Positions 45,403-57,065 of a stretch of DNA of 64,000 nt are shown here, one piece after another. The DNA is from Ficedula albicollis (Eukaryota > Chordata > Aves > Passeriformes > Muscicapidae). Positions within the stretch are counted from its first letter, which is position 1. The number at the start of each line of letters is the position of its first letter. The stretch spans positions 403,929-467,928 of the forward strand of contig NC_021686.1 in NCBI RefSeq assembly GCF_000247815.1, given 5' to 3'. The position numbers and the translations under genes were made by a program. A model generated the notes under the pieces. It saw only the letters and a list, made by a program, of their open reading frames with translations. It had not been told where the DNA came from and ran no database searches.

Positions 45403-48400
45403 CTGATGATTTGTGGGATCTCAGGGAATGGCTCATACCTGGCAAGGTGATTCTGAAGGAGTTTGGTTTATTGCAAGTGCAGGTGTATCCTGTAAGCTCC
45501 AGAGACTGTTGGTCAGTCACATGCTACAGACATGGATAGATAACTAAATGTTGCTTAATTTGTGTCCTTCACTGTCTTTGATATTGGCTTGATCCCTTTC
45601 TTCCTCCTGCAGTCTGCTGCACCAATTCAAACACACCACCACCTTTTCTCAGAAGGCTCATTGGCTTTCATCAGGCAAAGCACAAACATTTTTTGGGAAT
45701 TGGGTTCCCTCATGGTATTATGTCTCTGTCTGGGCTACTGGCTCTGGGTCTTCAGGGTCTCTGGTGCATTTAACTCATAGTATGATTGAGTGGGAGCAGT
45801 GAGGGATCTGCAGAATTCCCAACAAAGGTGGCTGGACAAGTAAGTTCAAAAGCAGGCTGCGATGCCATGGATCTGCTTTTTAGAGACCTGAGAATAGGCT
45901 GAACCTCCCTGGGTGAAGGGTAAGAGGGTATGGTGCCTAGATGGCCTCTGCCTGGAGAGGGATCCCGTCTGTCCCAGCCAAACAGCCAGGGCAGGCTCAG
46001 CTCTCAGGAGGGCTTTACACCAAAATCCATGGCACTGGGTGCTCTGAGGCCTGCCTGTGTTCTCCTCTAATGCAAAACAGAACCTGCAATTAGTGTTTCC
46101 AGAAGGTGTGAAATGAAGCTGGAGCGAAAGCAGGCTCAGTGGTGCTCTGGCCCAGGTCTGGTCCTTGCAGCCTTTGCACCTGTGCCAGAGCATGAATTGC
46201 TACTCTGTGCTGGTGCCCCTCACCCCTCTGCACACTCTGTTTTCATTAGTGTGTGCTCTTTGGTTAAGGACCCTTCTCACTTCCAGCTGAACAAACACTT
46301 TCCATCGCGTGTAAAATCCAGCTTGGTGCTAATAGGCGTCTCCCCCCACCTTCCTCCCTCCTCTTTACCACCTTTTCTGCAGTTGGCAGGACAAAAAAGT
46401 GTCACTATTACCTGACTTATTATCGGCACGGGACTGTAATTTATGACATATGCTTGGTAAAGTGCCATGCTGAAAACATTTATGGCCCTCTTTGAGTCCT
46501 GTGGGGTGGTGGGGAGAGCAATGGCTGTGGAGGGGAAGCCAGTTGTTCCACCCTTGCAAAATACAGCACAGTCCAAAGACTTCCTCTGCCTTCTGACAGC
46601 AGTGCTGTGGGCAGTGGGCTCAGTGCCCTGCTCTGCTGATGTCAGAGTGGGTTGAGACACCACTGCCCAGAACAGATATCCAGAAACCCAGAAGGTTTTT
46701 CTGTCCTTAGGAAACACACGGTTTCTCCCTTTGGAAATTTATTGAATTCCCTATCTTTATTGCTTTTAGTCCTGTACAATCTCACCCCTCAGGCAAGATC
46801 TCAGAACCTGCCCTCCTCGTGTTTTTGATACAAGTGTCACCTCCTCTTTCCTCCCCTGGCTTCAAGTCCCTGTTTCTCATGGGAGGTTCTGCAGCTGCTG
46901 CCTCATGTGCAGCAGGTCAAGACAGGAGCTGTGAAAGGCATTGCAGCAGGGCAGCTGCCCTCCTGCAATCAGGTTCACACTCTAACTGTAAGAAACAACC
47001 TGATCATTTTGCTCTCCATGTCTGGATTTGACCTGAAAATGTGCTGTGGACAGAAGGGGGCAAATGAATTGTCATTGATTTAGGTGGGCTAGATTTGAAT
47101 AGCAATCTGAGGGGCAAGGGAAAGTCCTGGCAGCAGTGACTTTTTCAGTGACTGAAGAGAAATTTGTGAGGAATGGGATTTTATATCCCAGTCTTGAGAT
47201 GGGTGGTATGAAAATTTGGCATGGGAAAGAGTTTTTTGCACTGGGCTATTTGCTGATTACTGAAAAGTTAATGTTGACTGTTGAGCTCCTCTCAGGAAAA
47301 TACCGCCGTTCATTTTTCAGAGCTATTTGGAGCTTGGCTTGGAGTTTGCCCTGTCCACTTGTTGTGATTCAAAGGATGGGAGCAGAGATCATTCAAACCA
47401 TTTCCCAGGTTCAGGAGCACACTTTCCCTGAAGTTGCTCAGTTAGAAGGAGCATTTGCTTGGCCTGCAGTGAGGCAGGCTCTCTGTACACTGTGGGGAAG
47501 GATCACGTGGCAGTTTTCCTCTTTTTTTGGTTCAGGTTTTGCCAGCTGCTGAGTTAGAAGCAGGTCTCTGCAAGAAGCAGAAGCCTTCTGCTTCAACAGT
47601 GCCATGTGTGCATTCATGGGCTGGAGCTAAAGGGGATGTTCTGGCTGGGTTGAGTCCTGGATGCTCTCTGCTACTTGCTGCAAGATAAAGCCTTGGGAGC
47701 TGGATGACATAAGGAGAAGTGCAAAGCCCAAAATGCCAAGCTAATGCTGCTTCCAGAATCATCATCCCTAGTTGCTGTTATTGTCCAAAGGGTCTCAAGG
47801 CTGAGGGTTTGGTCTGGGAAAATGCCTTGAGCCAGAGTTACTTCATTCCTGCTGTGGTTGGACAGAATGTGTGTTATGGATGGCATTTATTTCCCCAAAC
47901 AGCAGCGATGTAGCAGTTTGCCATCTGGTGTAATTTTGTCCTCTGAGCTCCATCTGTCCTGTACAGTGGGGAGAGACTGAAGCCTCCCAATCAGCTCATT
48001 TTGTCTTAAGCACTATTGGGTGGAGCAGGTTGCTCTGGAACTGATTCTACTTCTTCTCACTGGAGCTTAGATATTTAGGTGCTAAACTGGGTGCTAAAAC
48101 CAGAGACGAAAACCCCTCCTTTCACTTTTTGTGTGAGGGAGTGCTGGTGGGAAGCTCATATTGTCTGTGGAGTCTGAGCCACCTTTAAGCCTGGTTCTGT
48201 TAACTGAGTTCCAGACGCCCCATGCCCAGGTCAAATCTCTGCCTGAATCCCAGAAAGAGCCCCCCTTTCTCAGATGGTGAGAAGCAGATGGATGGTGCTG
48301 TATCCTGCTGAAAACAGGGAAGAACCATGATCTTGAAAGGTTTCCCAGTGTCCTGCAGGGTGAAAGCAGTTTAGCTGACAATAAAACCTCTGCTGGGTGT

Positions 48401-50855
48401 CAGATTATTCAATGGGAAAAGATGGGGGGAAATGGCAAAAAATGGCAACCTGTCTTAAGAGAGTTCACTGTATGTGCACCTGATAAAAATCATAACATGG
48501 GATCAGCTTTCTTCTCTGCTTTCTTGGCTTTGGGCATGTGTAACCAGGCTCTGGCAGGCAGGGCAAATTTTCTTCTCCCTGGGGTCATTAAAAAAGACCA
48601 TTTCCCTATTTAAAGAGTGAGAGGGAGATGGGGATGGAAAGGGGAGCTGAGCCAGGCAGCAGGCAAGCCCTGCCCACACTGCTGCACGAGTTAGCAGAGC
48701 CATGGCTCTCCCACCCCCACCACTCTTCATGGCGTTAGGCACGTGGGATTGAGGGGGGCTGGATGGGTATGAAAGCAAACACACATCTGGAAGTTCCTTC
48801 AGTTAATTGGGCAATTATTCATACCACTCATGCTGGAAGCAGCCCGCTACTGCTGAGCCAAAACCAACAACAACAGACTGTAGGCGTACTCCATCCCTGC
48901 TTGGAGTGGGGAGGCTTGTGTGGCAAGGTGGGGCTGCAGAGAGTGAGTTAAGCAGTGAGGGCACACACCCACTGATCCTGGGCTCTCTGCTTGGCTGTAG
49001 AGATGTGTAGGGAAGCCCTGGAGACCCTGGATGTTGTGAGATGCTTGAGAAGCACTTGCTTCACAGTGCATTTGGGCCCCAGGTGGGGAGGGGGAAGCTG
49101 CTGCTCTGGAGCAGCATGAGAACCCAAGTCAACCTGTGTTGCGGTTTATTAGGAGCTTGGCAGGCTGTGGTGTTGGTGAAGGTAGTCCAGGCACAGCTGT
49201 GCCCTGTAGCACTTTACTCCTCGTAAATAGTGGATTCACTGCCATTTCTGCCCAGCTTCCACCTGAGTGAGGCTCTGGCAGCTCATGTTCATCTTTTCCA
49301 TCCCTCCTCCTTCACCTTCCTCACATCCTTGGTTCCTTCTTAGTCTGACAGGAGTGTCACTGCATGTCCCCATTTACTGTCTGTTTTCTGGTACAAGTGC
49401 TGTGCAGGTGAAGTTCTGGGGGAATGCAGAGCTAGATGGCCTTTTCTTTGACAGTTCATTTCCCAGGATTTGCCTCTGAGATGGGAGCTGGGCGTGATGA
49501 CCTCAGTCTGAGTGGCTTTCCCTATGACAGAGTTGACAGGCCTCAGCAGATCCTCAGGGAGATGATGTTCAGGAGTACCCTGGACACCATCAGCCTTGAA
49601 GAGTTGTCTCTCCTCCTTCTCATCTCTGTATCTGGTGGGATATAGGGTTGCTCCCGAGGCTGAATTCTCTGGGATTGCATATCAGTGTGACAGACCACAT
49701 CTTGCAAGCGTTTCCCTGGAACTGTGGCTGACTGCTTTTTGAGTGCTTTGCTATTCCCTCCTTGCTGCTGAAGCCCACATGAAGCCTTCCCCTTCCAGCA
49801 GAATCTCTTGATTGATAAAAACAATCCCCTTCTCTCAAACCGTGCCTGCTGCACAAGTTGGGGGTGCTGTGTTTGGCCCATCTGCTTCCCACTTTGCCTG
49901 AGAGCACATCTCTGGCACTGGGAGTCATTGTGGCAGCCTCAGAAATGCACGCTGTGCTGGACTCCACCAGCATAATTGGAGCCAGCTCCAGCCAAGCCCA
50001 GCTGGGATATGAAAGGAGAATTCCCGTGGTTCCCTCTTTCCTTGTCTTTTTCCCTCTGCCATGAGATGGGTCTTCTCTAAAGAAATTTATTGCCATTAAC
50101 TCAAGATCTTCCTTAGGATAACATAAATCAGACAGACAGTTTGGCTCCAGGATGAACGTGCAAACGTAAGCAAGGCTGGAGTGGGTCACGCCATGGAGCT
50201 GTTGAGTACAGGATCTTCTCCACAGCATCACTGGAGTGAGTGCTGTAGGAAAGGTCTGGAAACAATGCATGCATGGCATGTGTTATCTTGCCTCTTCTCT
50301 GATGGTCCATAGATGTGGTGAAAGGTTTATCTAGTGGATGATCAGCAAATATTTTGTATCTTTGTTTGCCCATTTTTGAAGTGTCTTAGATGGTGCTAAG
50401 TCAGGCTTGGGGATGTAAAGTTCTCTGCATGAGCTTTAGTAGTGGTCTCAAAAGTACTGTGAGGACATCTCAACATCAAAAAAAAACTGTAGAGAGGGGA
50501 GCATGATTCCCAGTTTTACAGGAAGGAGTGAAGAATTTAAATGACTTATCCGAAATTTCAGTGGGAATCCTTAACAGAGTGTGATGTTGAAACCAGATTC
50601 TCAGATTCTTGTGACTGTTCAGCTTTCCTCTTTGATAATCACCCACACAGAGATCTAAGTTAGGGTTGGAACTTACCCTCGAGCTATTGCAGAAATAAAC
50701 CTAACTGAAGGGAAAGCCTTCCTTTCTGTCCAGCTAGATGACTGTACTGGAGGAGGACATAGCCAGGTGGAGAGGCCAACCAACAAAACCTGCTTTGTCA
50801 AGGATTAGAAATGGAAACATTGCTGAGGGTCCAGCTGAGGAAATACAATCCTGAA

Positions 50856-50977
50856 GGTCAGAAAATCAAGATTTGTGATGGAAAACAGTTTCAGGGAACA
50901 GGAGAGAGTTTGGGACGGTCAGAAAATCAAGATTTGTGATGGAACACAGTTTCAGGGAACAGGAGAGAGTTTGGGAC
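50856..50977 (+). repeat. Tandem duplication, 61 bp, two copies
   Basis: GGTCAGAAAATCAAGATTTG starts at 50856 and 50917; both end GAGAGAGTTTGGGAC. One difference (AAAAC/AACAC) was noticed. Confidence 0.96.
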
Positions 50978-52035
50978 AGGATCTGCTGTTCAGGCAGAAA
51001 GGAGAGGGTAGAGCCGCCAGCCATGTGGAAGGGATGGGAAAGGTAGAAGGGTATGTGGAGCTGGGCACTGAAATGGAACAGCTGAGATACAAGCACCGAG
51101 GGACAGCTCTCGCTCTCACTGAAGGGAATGGACCAACTCCCATTGACGTCAATGAGGGCTGAACTGGGACCCTTGCGAGAAATATATTGAACACAGACAA
51201 ATCCAGCAAAGTCAAAACAGATGATGCAGGCTGCTTAATACAGTCACAGGGAGCTGATTGCGAAACCTCCTAATGAGACAGTTCTGTAAAGCAGCCGTCC
51301 AAGCCCAGTAGGCTTCAGCCTAGGAGAGGAACATGGGAGGCTGTGGTCCTGGATAAGGCATACCCAAGATGGAAGTCTGAAACGACATGGGATGTGTTCT
51401 CGTGCTTCAGCTTAACTCCACTTGCCAACTTGTTTGTGTGACCTTAGCTATTTTACCGTATTCCAGGTGCTTTTTCTTGGGCTTCTCCTGTCCCACCAAT
51501 GGAGCTGTTCTGAAGCTAGAGCTGTGGACAGACTGGACAAGTTGCCACAGAGGAATACACTGCTGTACCTCAACTGGCAGTGGGGGACAGCTGTGTGTGC
51601 ACATGCCTAATCCATGGCACATGCAAGTCAGTTCAATTTAGCCAACGCGACAGAACCGCACTAAGCTGGCTGAAGTGACCTTATTTGCACGGACTAAGCA
51701 AATGCACATGGACTGTAAGGCTGGCACGCCGTAACCACTCACCGCGTGATAGCCGGATCCTGTCTTTGCGCTCAGCCTCTGACTCATCACCCCAAACTCT
51801 TCCCTTGCTGTGCTTCTCAGTCCCTTGTTCCAGGTTCCCAGTGCTTGGTTTCCTCTGCGTCAGGGATGTCTGTGATCCTACCACAGCCCGTGTCTGTCCA
51901 GAGAATAGTTCTGGCAACTCTCCTGCTCTGCTCCATGGAGTCTCAATGATCTGCTCCAGGTTCAGGCTCTCCTAGTCCTCTTCTGAGGGTACTCAGCCAG
52001 CCAGTTCCCTGTGGCAACCCAGGTCATGGCTCAGA

Positions 52036-52671
52036 GTGTATCCCCTCACTCTACAAACCCTTTCCAGCCCAGCAGGCCTCCTTGGGCACGGGCACCAGGA
52101 CCTGCCTCTCCTCCATCTTTACTTCCGTTCCCCACTTGGAGAAAGCAGAGAATCCAAACATGGCTCTACCCTTAGAGAGCAAGAAGATGAGGAGCACTCT
52201 AGTGAGGTCAGTGGCGAGATCTTGGCAGTATCTTCTCTCTGGCACAGTGGGAATTTGGAAAAGGTGGTGGAGTTGAAAGGAGAGAGCAGGATGAAGTTAC
52301 TAGTGTGGAACATGAAGCTGAAAATTGAAGGAGCTGAGTTTCTGGGTGCTCCTGAGGACGTGTCATTCTTGACCAAGCACTGGTTCAGGCTGAAAAACAG
52401 AAACTTCAGTGAAGCCACACTTTACACCATGATGAAACACAATTCAGTCCACAAAGATCCATTTCCCCTAAACCTGGAGTTGTACCACAGCTGTAGCTAT
52501 GTTATGACAGAAGGGACTGCTCTAAAGCTACTGATTTGTAGGTGGAAAATTCAAAGGAATGGGAAGAGTGTGCAGGAGTGGAGACAGCCAGGGGGCATTG
52601 TTGCTCTTAAAATGGTCCTATACTGTATGCACTGTTTAGATGTTTTGGGAAGAGTGGAATTTCACTTTTGA
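52036..52671 (+). CDS. Unrecognised 211-codon open frame
   Basis: The longest single open frame in moderate-GC, repeat-poor DNA of this window. It starts with ATG at 52036 and ends with TGA at 52669-52671. The product would have an acidic stretch (EQEDEEHSSEV) and no visible signal peptide, membrane segment or known domain. No convincing promoter, splice site or polyadenylation signal goes with it, and I recognise no family. A chance frame is the likeliest explanation. Confidence 0.12.
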   Translation: MYPLTLQTLSSPAGLLGHGHQDLPLLHLYFRSPLGESRESKHGSTLREQEDEEHSSEVSGEILAVSSLWHSGNLEKVVELKGESRMKLLVWNMKLKIEGAEFLGAPEDVSFLTKHWFRLKNRNFSEATLYTMMKHNSVHKDPFPLNLELYHSCSYVMTEGTALKLLICRWKIQRNGKSVQEWRQPGGIVALKMVLYCMHCLDVLGRVEFHF

Positions 52672-55319
52672 TTCCCCATGGATAGACTGGACTGAAACTT
52701 TATCTTCCTTTTCACCCTGGATCCACTGAAATAGCAGCATCTTGTACAAAGGATCAGCTTCCTTGATGTAAGTGTAATGTTTGGTGGGGAATCCAAGAAT
52801 GTACACAGGGACGGGTTACCTGCAGTGGGTATTGAGGCATTGCCTGGACTTTCAGGAATGGAATGAGCAAAGCGAAAGTGCTGGAGCCAGCCGACGTGAA
52901 AGACACCAAGAGGGGCCTCTTTCCAGGCCAGATGCAAAATGAAGGCTATGGAAAAGTATAGTGGGGCAGAGGACCTAGAAACATGGGCATGAAAAAGGCA
53001 GATATTCAACGCTTCTTTGATACTGGGACCCATAATGTTTAATGCCCTTTTTAATGGCTTAGAGTGCACTCTCAGCGAGATTAGGGACCTCTGAGGGCAC
53101 AGCTGGTAGTCAAAGGGCACTTCACAAGCTGTCCTCTATCCTGTGCTGTAATGTGCATTTCAGGGCTGATGGCCTGGCATTTTCTGCTGCCTGCGCTGCT
53201 TATTTGCTTCTGGCTCCCATTTCAGGCAGCCCTCTTTCTTTGAAGATGCTGGAAACAAACACTGCTTCTCTAAATAGGCAGCTGTAGGGACTGTGTTAGG
53301 CTGGTCACGCCTCAGCGAGTTCAATTTGCACCATGAGCCATAGTTGTATGTTTGTGGGTTTCCCACAGTAACAGCACCAGGATGTAACCACAGCATTGTC
53401 ACGTGTAAGCCCCTGCATCAGCCTAATGCACTTTTGCTAAGGGCTTGCCTCTGGGTAGTGAGATGGGAAAGGACCTGGATATGAGAGGAGGTGTGTGCTT
53501 GAAGGAACCCTGCTCCACATTAGCTCTCCAGCCACAGCCTGGCACAGAGCTGCTTCCCTCTCCATGCAAACTGGCACACGGGGACTGTTTTCAGAGACGA
53601 GTAACCTGAGTGGTTCACCCTGTGTGGTGAGCTAAAGGTGTTTCTGGAAGCACACAGGAAAGCAGCAGCATCACCAGCTCCTTAGCTGGGCCCAGCTGTA
53701 CAGCAGTACAAGCAATACTGTGTCTGCTGGAGTGCATCAGGGACAGCCTCCTCCATCGATGTTCCTGGTTTTCCTTATTTATGGGCATATCATAAAGTGA
53801 GGAGTTATTATTAATAAGACTGATTTTTTTCTCTCCCTTGTCTTTTTATAGCAAACACTGTTCTTCTCCATGTTCCATGACTCTTCACCTCCCCTGGATA
53901 TCTGTATGGGTATGTTTATTGACATGACAGCATGCAGCAGTCAGTGCTGCCAAAGTCAATGTGTCCTGTGTCTGTTGAGGGTAGGCTGGGGCTATCAGCT
54001 TTGTGTCTCCTGAGAGATACCAAGACTGTTTGTTGATTTTGCCTTTAGCTGGTGTTAGATAAACAGTGAAATTGTATTATTTTTGTGCTTCTTTGTAGAA
54101 GCACAGCTTAAGCACTGTAGTGGGCACATCAGTCACTGCCATCAATTGTTTCCCCTGGATTTTGCTCTGAGTGTTTGGTGAAGCCTGGAGAAAAAACACC
54201 ATTATCTTTGAAAATTATCTGGAAGGGTGAGAAAATCAAGACCCTTATGCTGTTCTGGCACCTAGCCGTGGTTGATGCTGCCATGTGCTTGATGCTGATA
54301 TTTTGGGGTGCTGGTCTCACAAAGTGGGGGGCTGCTTCTGCCCATCAGGTGCAGGTTTTCCCATCATTCTGCTTATCAGTGTTAAATTTGCTGTTTTATG
54401 GTGGTGACATCCTCAGTACAAAACCAGAGGCAGCAAGCCTGGGCAGCCTCTTCAAGGAAACCTCACCTCATAGGGCTTTCTTCTCTCTGGTGGATCCTCT
54501 GGTGTCCTGGAAAGTGTGAGTCCTGCCTAAAGTTTCTGCATGAGGAGGTGTTTGGGGAAACTCTGTGTTCTCTTTTCTGGTGTCTGATAGAAGTTGAGCT
54601 TTCACAGCAGCTTTCTGGATGGGCTCCTCCTATGCAACTGATAAAGAGAGGAATCCCATGTCACTGGTGAGTCAGACCATTACCTTCTTGATGGCTCTGT
54701 CTTATTTGGGTGAAATTTGCTGATGGGTTCCAAGCTGTTGGGGATGGATGAACAAATACAAACAGCATGATTGCTTAAGTTTTATTTCCATTGGAAAGCA
54801 GGCTGAAGGAGCCAGCTCCACCATTCCCTATGGGATTGCTTGTGACCAAAAACATTGCAGAGGTCAGGCTTCCTGGTACCTGCATGGGATCTGTTGTTGG
54901 TGTAAACTCATTCTATGCCTTTGGAAACAGCTGACAGATCTTGATATGTAACAGCTGGCCTGAAATGGCAGATCCTGCTGCACCAGGGTTTCCAGGAACA
55001 GGCAATCAGAGGAGAAAACTGGGTGAAGAAATGCATGATCTTGGGCTTCTGCCAACAGAAAGCAAGACCCCCTGACACAGTGGGGACACAGAAGTAAGAC
55101 CAGTCATGTTGTCAGGTGCTGGGTCCTTTCAAAGTGAATATGCTGGCCCTGGTAGAGTGGGCTTGCTCTAGACAGGTCCTTCCTACCAGACTTCAACAAG
55201 CAGGAGGATGAAGGTACTGGGAGAGGTAACCCAAGTAGTTTTTTGGTTTGATTTTACTCACAGCTTGGGACTTCTCTTTGTGATACAGATGGAAAAGTTG
55301 GGGCCCAGTCTCCCTCTGC

Positions 55320-55565
55320 ACCACAGCAGAATAATAGAATTTTAGAAACTCCTGAATTGGAAAGGACCTACAAGGATCATCAAGTGCAACTCCAGGCCCT
55401 ACACAGGACAACTTCAAGAATCCCACCATGTGCCTGAGAGCCTTGTCCAAACATTTCTTGAACTCTGAGAAGCCTCGGGACATGACCACTGCTTGGGGAG
55501 CCTGTTCCAGTCCCCAACCACCCTGTGGGTGAACAATCTTTTCTTAATATTTTATCTAAACCTCC
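55320..55565 (-). mobile_element. CR1 LINE 3' fragment
   Basis: Minus-strand CR1 of a more diverged subfamily: AATAATAGAATTTTAGAAAC, GGAAAGGACCTACAAGGATC, CCTGTTCCAGTCCCCAACCA, TTAATATTTTATCTAAACCT. Confidence 0.8.
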
Positions 55566-56499
55566 TCTGACAAAGATTCATGCTTTGGTTCTTCACCATG
55601 TGTCAGCAAAGTATGCCTAATCAGCAGGATTAGAGCATGTCACCATTTCCTTCCAGGTTCTAAGACCAGCTTTCCTTCCCACAAAACTCAGGGAGAGGGC
55701 AGGTCAAAGAGTCCGCAGCTGGTGTGAGTGATGGTTTAGCACAGGCAACATATTCTGAACCACAAAAACGGGGAGTGGAGTTGCTGCTGGTGTGATTCAA
55801 GACTCTTTATGAAGCACAGAAGAGATAAGGAGAACCCGGCAAACTATCCTTGGTAAGATAAACAAAGCAATACAAAGTGAGTTACTGGTGAGTTAGGAAG
55901 AACAATTGCTGAGAGCAACAAAGGTGTTTCTAGACAAAGAACTGCAAACATTTTAAAAGGGAGCCAGAATAAAGAGACCATGAACAACTGGGCAGGCTGT
56001 GACCTCCTCTGAACCTGAAGGAGGAGCCTGGCAGAGCTCCCAGGCACATCATTTCCACATGTCTGATGCTCTGCAAACATCTTCCCAGCACCTTGAGGTC
56101 TTGCTAAAGGCAATGGTGTAGTGGTGGACTGTAAGTCCAGGACAGTGCCTGACAGCTCAGCTCCTGCTGCCTGGACTGACTGACTTTGGCATCGAGTGGG
56201 ATGGATGACTGTTATCCTGCTGCAGAGCTGTGAGATGTGATTTGATTCCCACAAAATACTGGTGCTGAAATGTGTTTCTGGGTCCTACAGTTTGGGTACA
56301 GCTGTTGTTTCTTTGGACTGTCTCATACTTCTCAGTCCTCATCACAGAAGCCCTTGGAGAGCAAAGATGAAGAGGTGAAAGACCTTATTTTTACATTACA
56401 AAAAATACTATTTCTTCTTGTTTTTGATCATGACCAGTCACACAGCCAGTCTCCCTTTCCCAGTTCTTCTCATGGCACGTAGTGAGATTCTTGTGGTTG

Positions 56500-56580
56500 T
56501 CTTGTGCAGGGCCAAGAGCTGGACTTGATGACCCTTGTAAGTCCCTTTCCAACTCATGATATTCTATGGTTCTGAGTTTT
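56500..56580 (+). mobile_element. CR1 LINE 3' terminal scrap
   Basis: GAGCTGGACTTGATGACCCT followed by TCCCTTTCCAACTC and ATATTCTATGGTTCTG, the last 70-80 bases of a plus-strand CR1. Confidence 0.75.
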
Positions 56581-57004
56581 CCACCTCTCTGTAACCATCC
56601 ATTGCCCTTCTGCCCCATCCTTTATCTCCCTCCTGCAGCCTCTGTGGTGCTGTGATGCCATGAGAGCAGATATGGTAGTGGTAGATGGAGATGGTTCCTG
56701 CCATGCCAACGCTGTCTGTGAGCTGTCTGGCTCCTAGTGCAGTTCCTGGCATGAGACTCTGCACGTCAGCTCCATGCATTGTGGTCATGCAGCTGTTTGT
56801 GAAGCCAACTCATGGCTGCAGTATTCCATTCATTTCCCACTGATTGCAGCACCCACACAGTCATGGATGGCAGCTGGCAGCAATGTGCCAAGCAGCAACA
56901 ACACATCAGCATGTCAGCACTGTCTTGTGGTGGTTGTCCCTGGACACTTCAGAATAGCCTGGCCCTGGAGCTATGTGTTTTCCATGTGAGTCCCCTTCCT
57001 CCCT

Positions 57005-57065
57005 GAGTGGATTGTACAAGGTGACCTCTGGAGGTCCCTTCCACCCTCAAGCATTCTATGCAGTA
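57005..57065 (+). mobile_element. CR1 LINE 3' terminal scrap
   Basis: GTGACCTCTGGAGGTCCCTT CCACCCTCAAGCATTCTATG pattern (two adjacent blocks), the end of a plus-strand CR1. Confidence 0.65.

Larger units (their letters stand above)
43201..55319. other. Long stretch with no recognised gene
   Basis: Moderate-GC DNA with little interspersed repeat that I can recognise, one 61-bp tandem duplication and scattered open frames. The frames at 45174-45402 and 52036-52671 are reported separately; a 219-codon minus frame at 49620-50279 overlaps a shorter frame in another phase and shows no domain. It could be intron or intergenic DNA. Confidence 0.45.
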
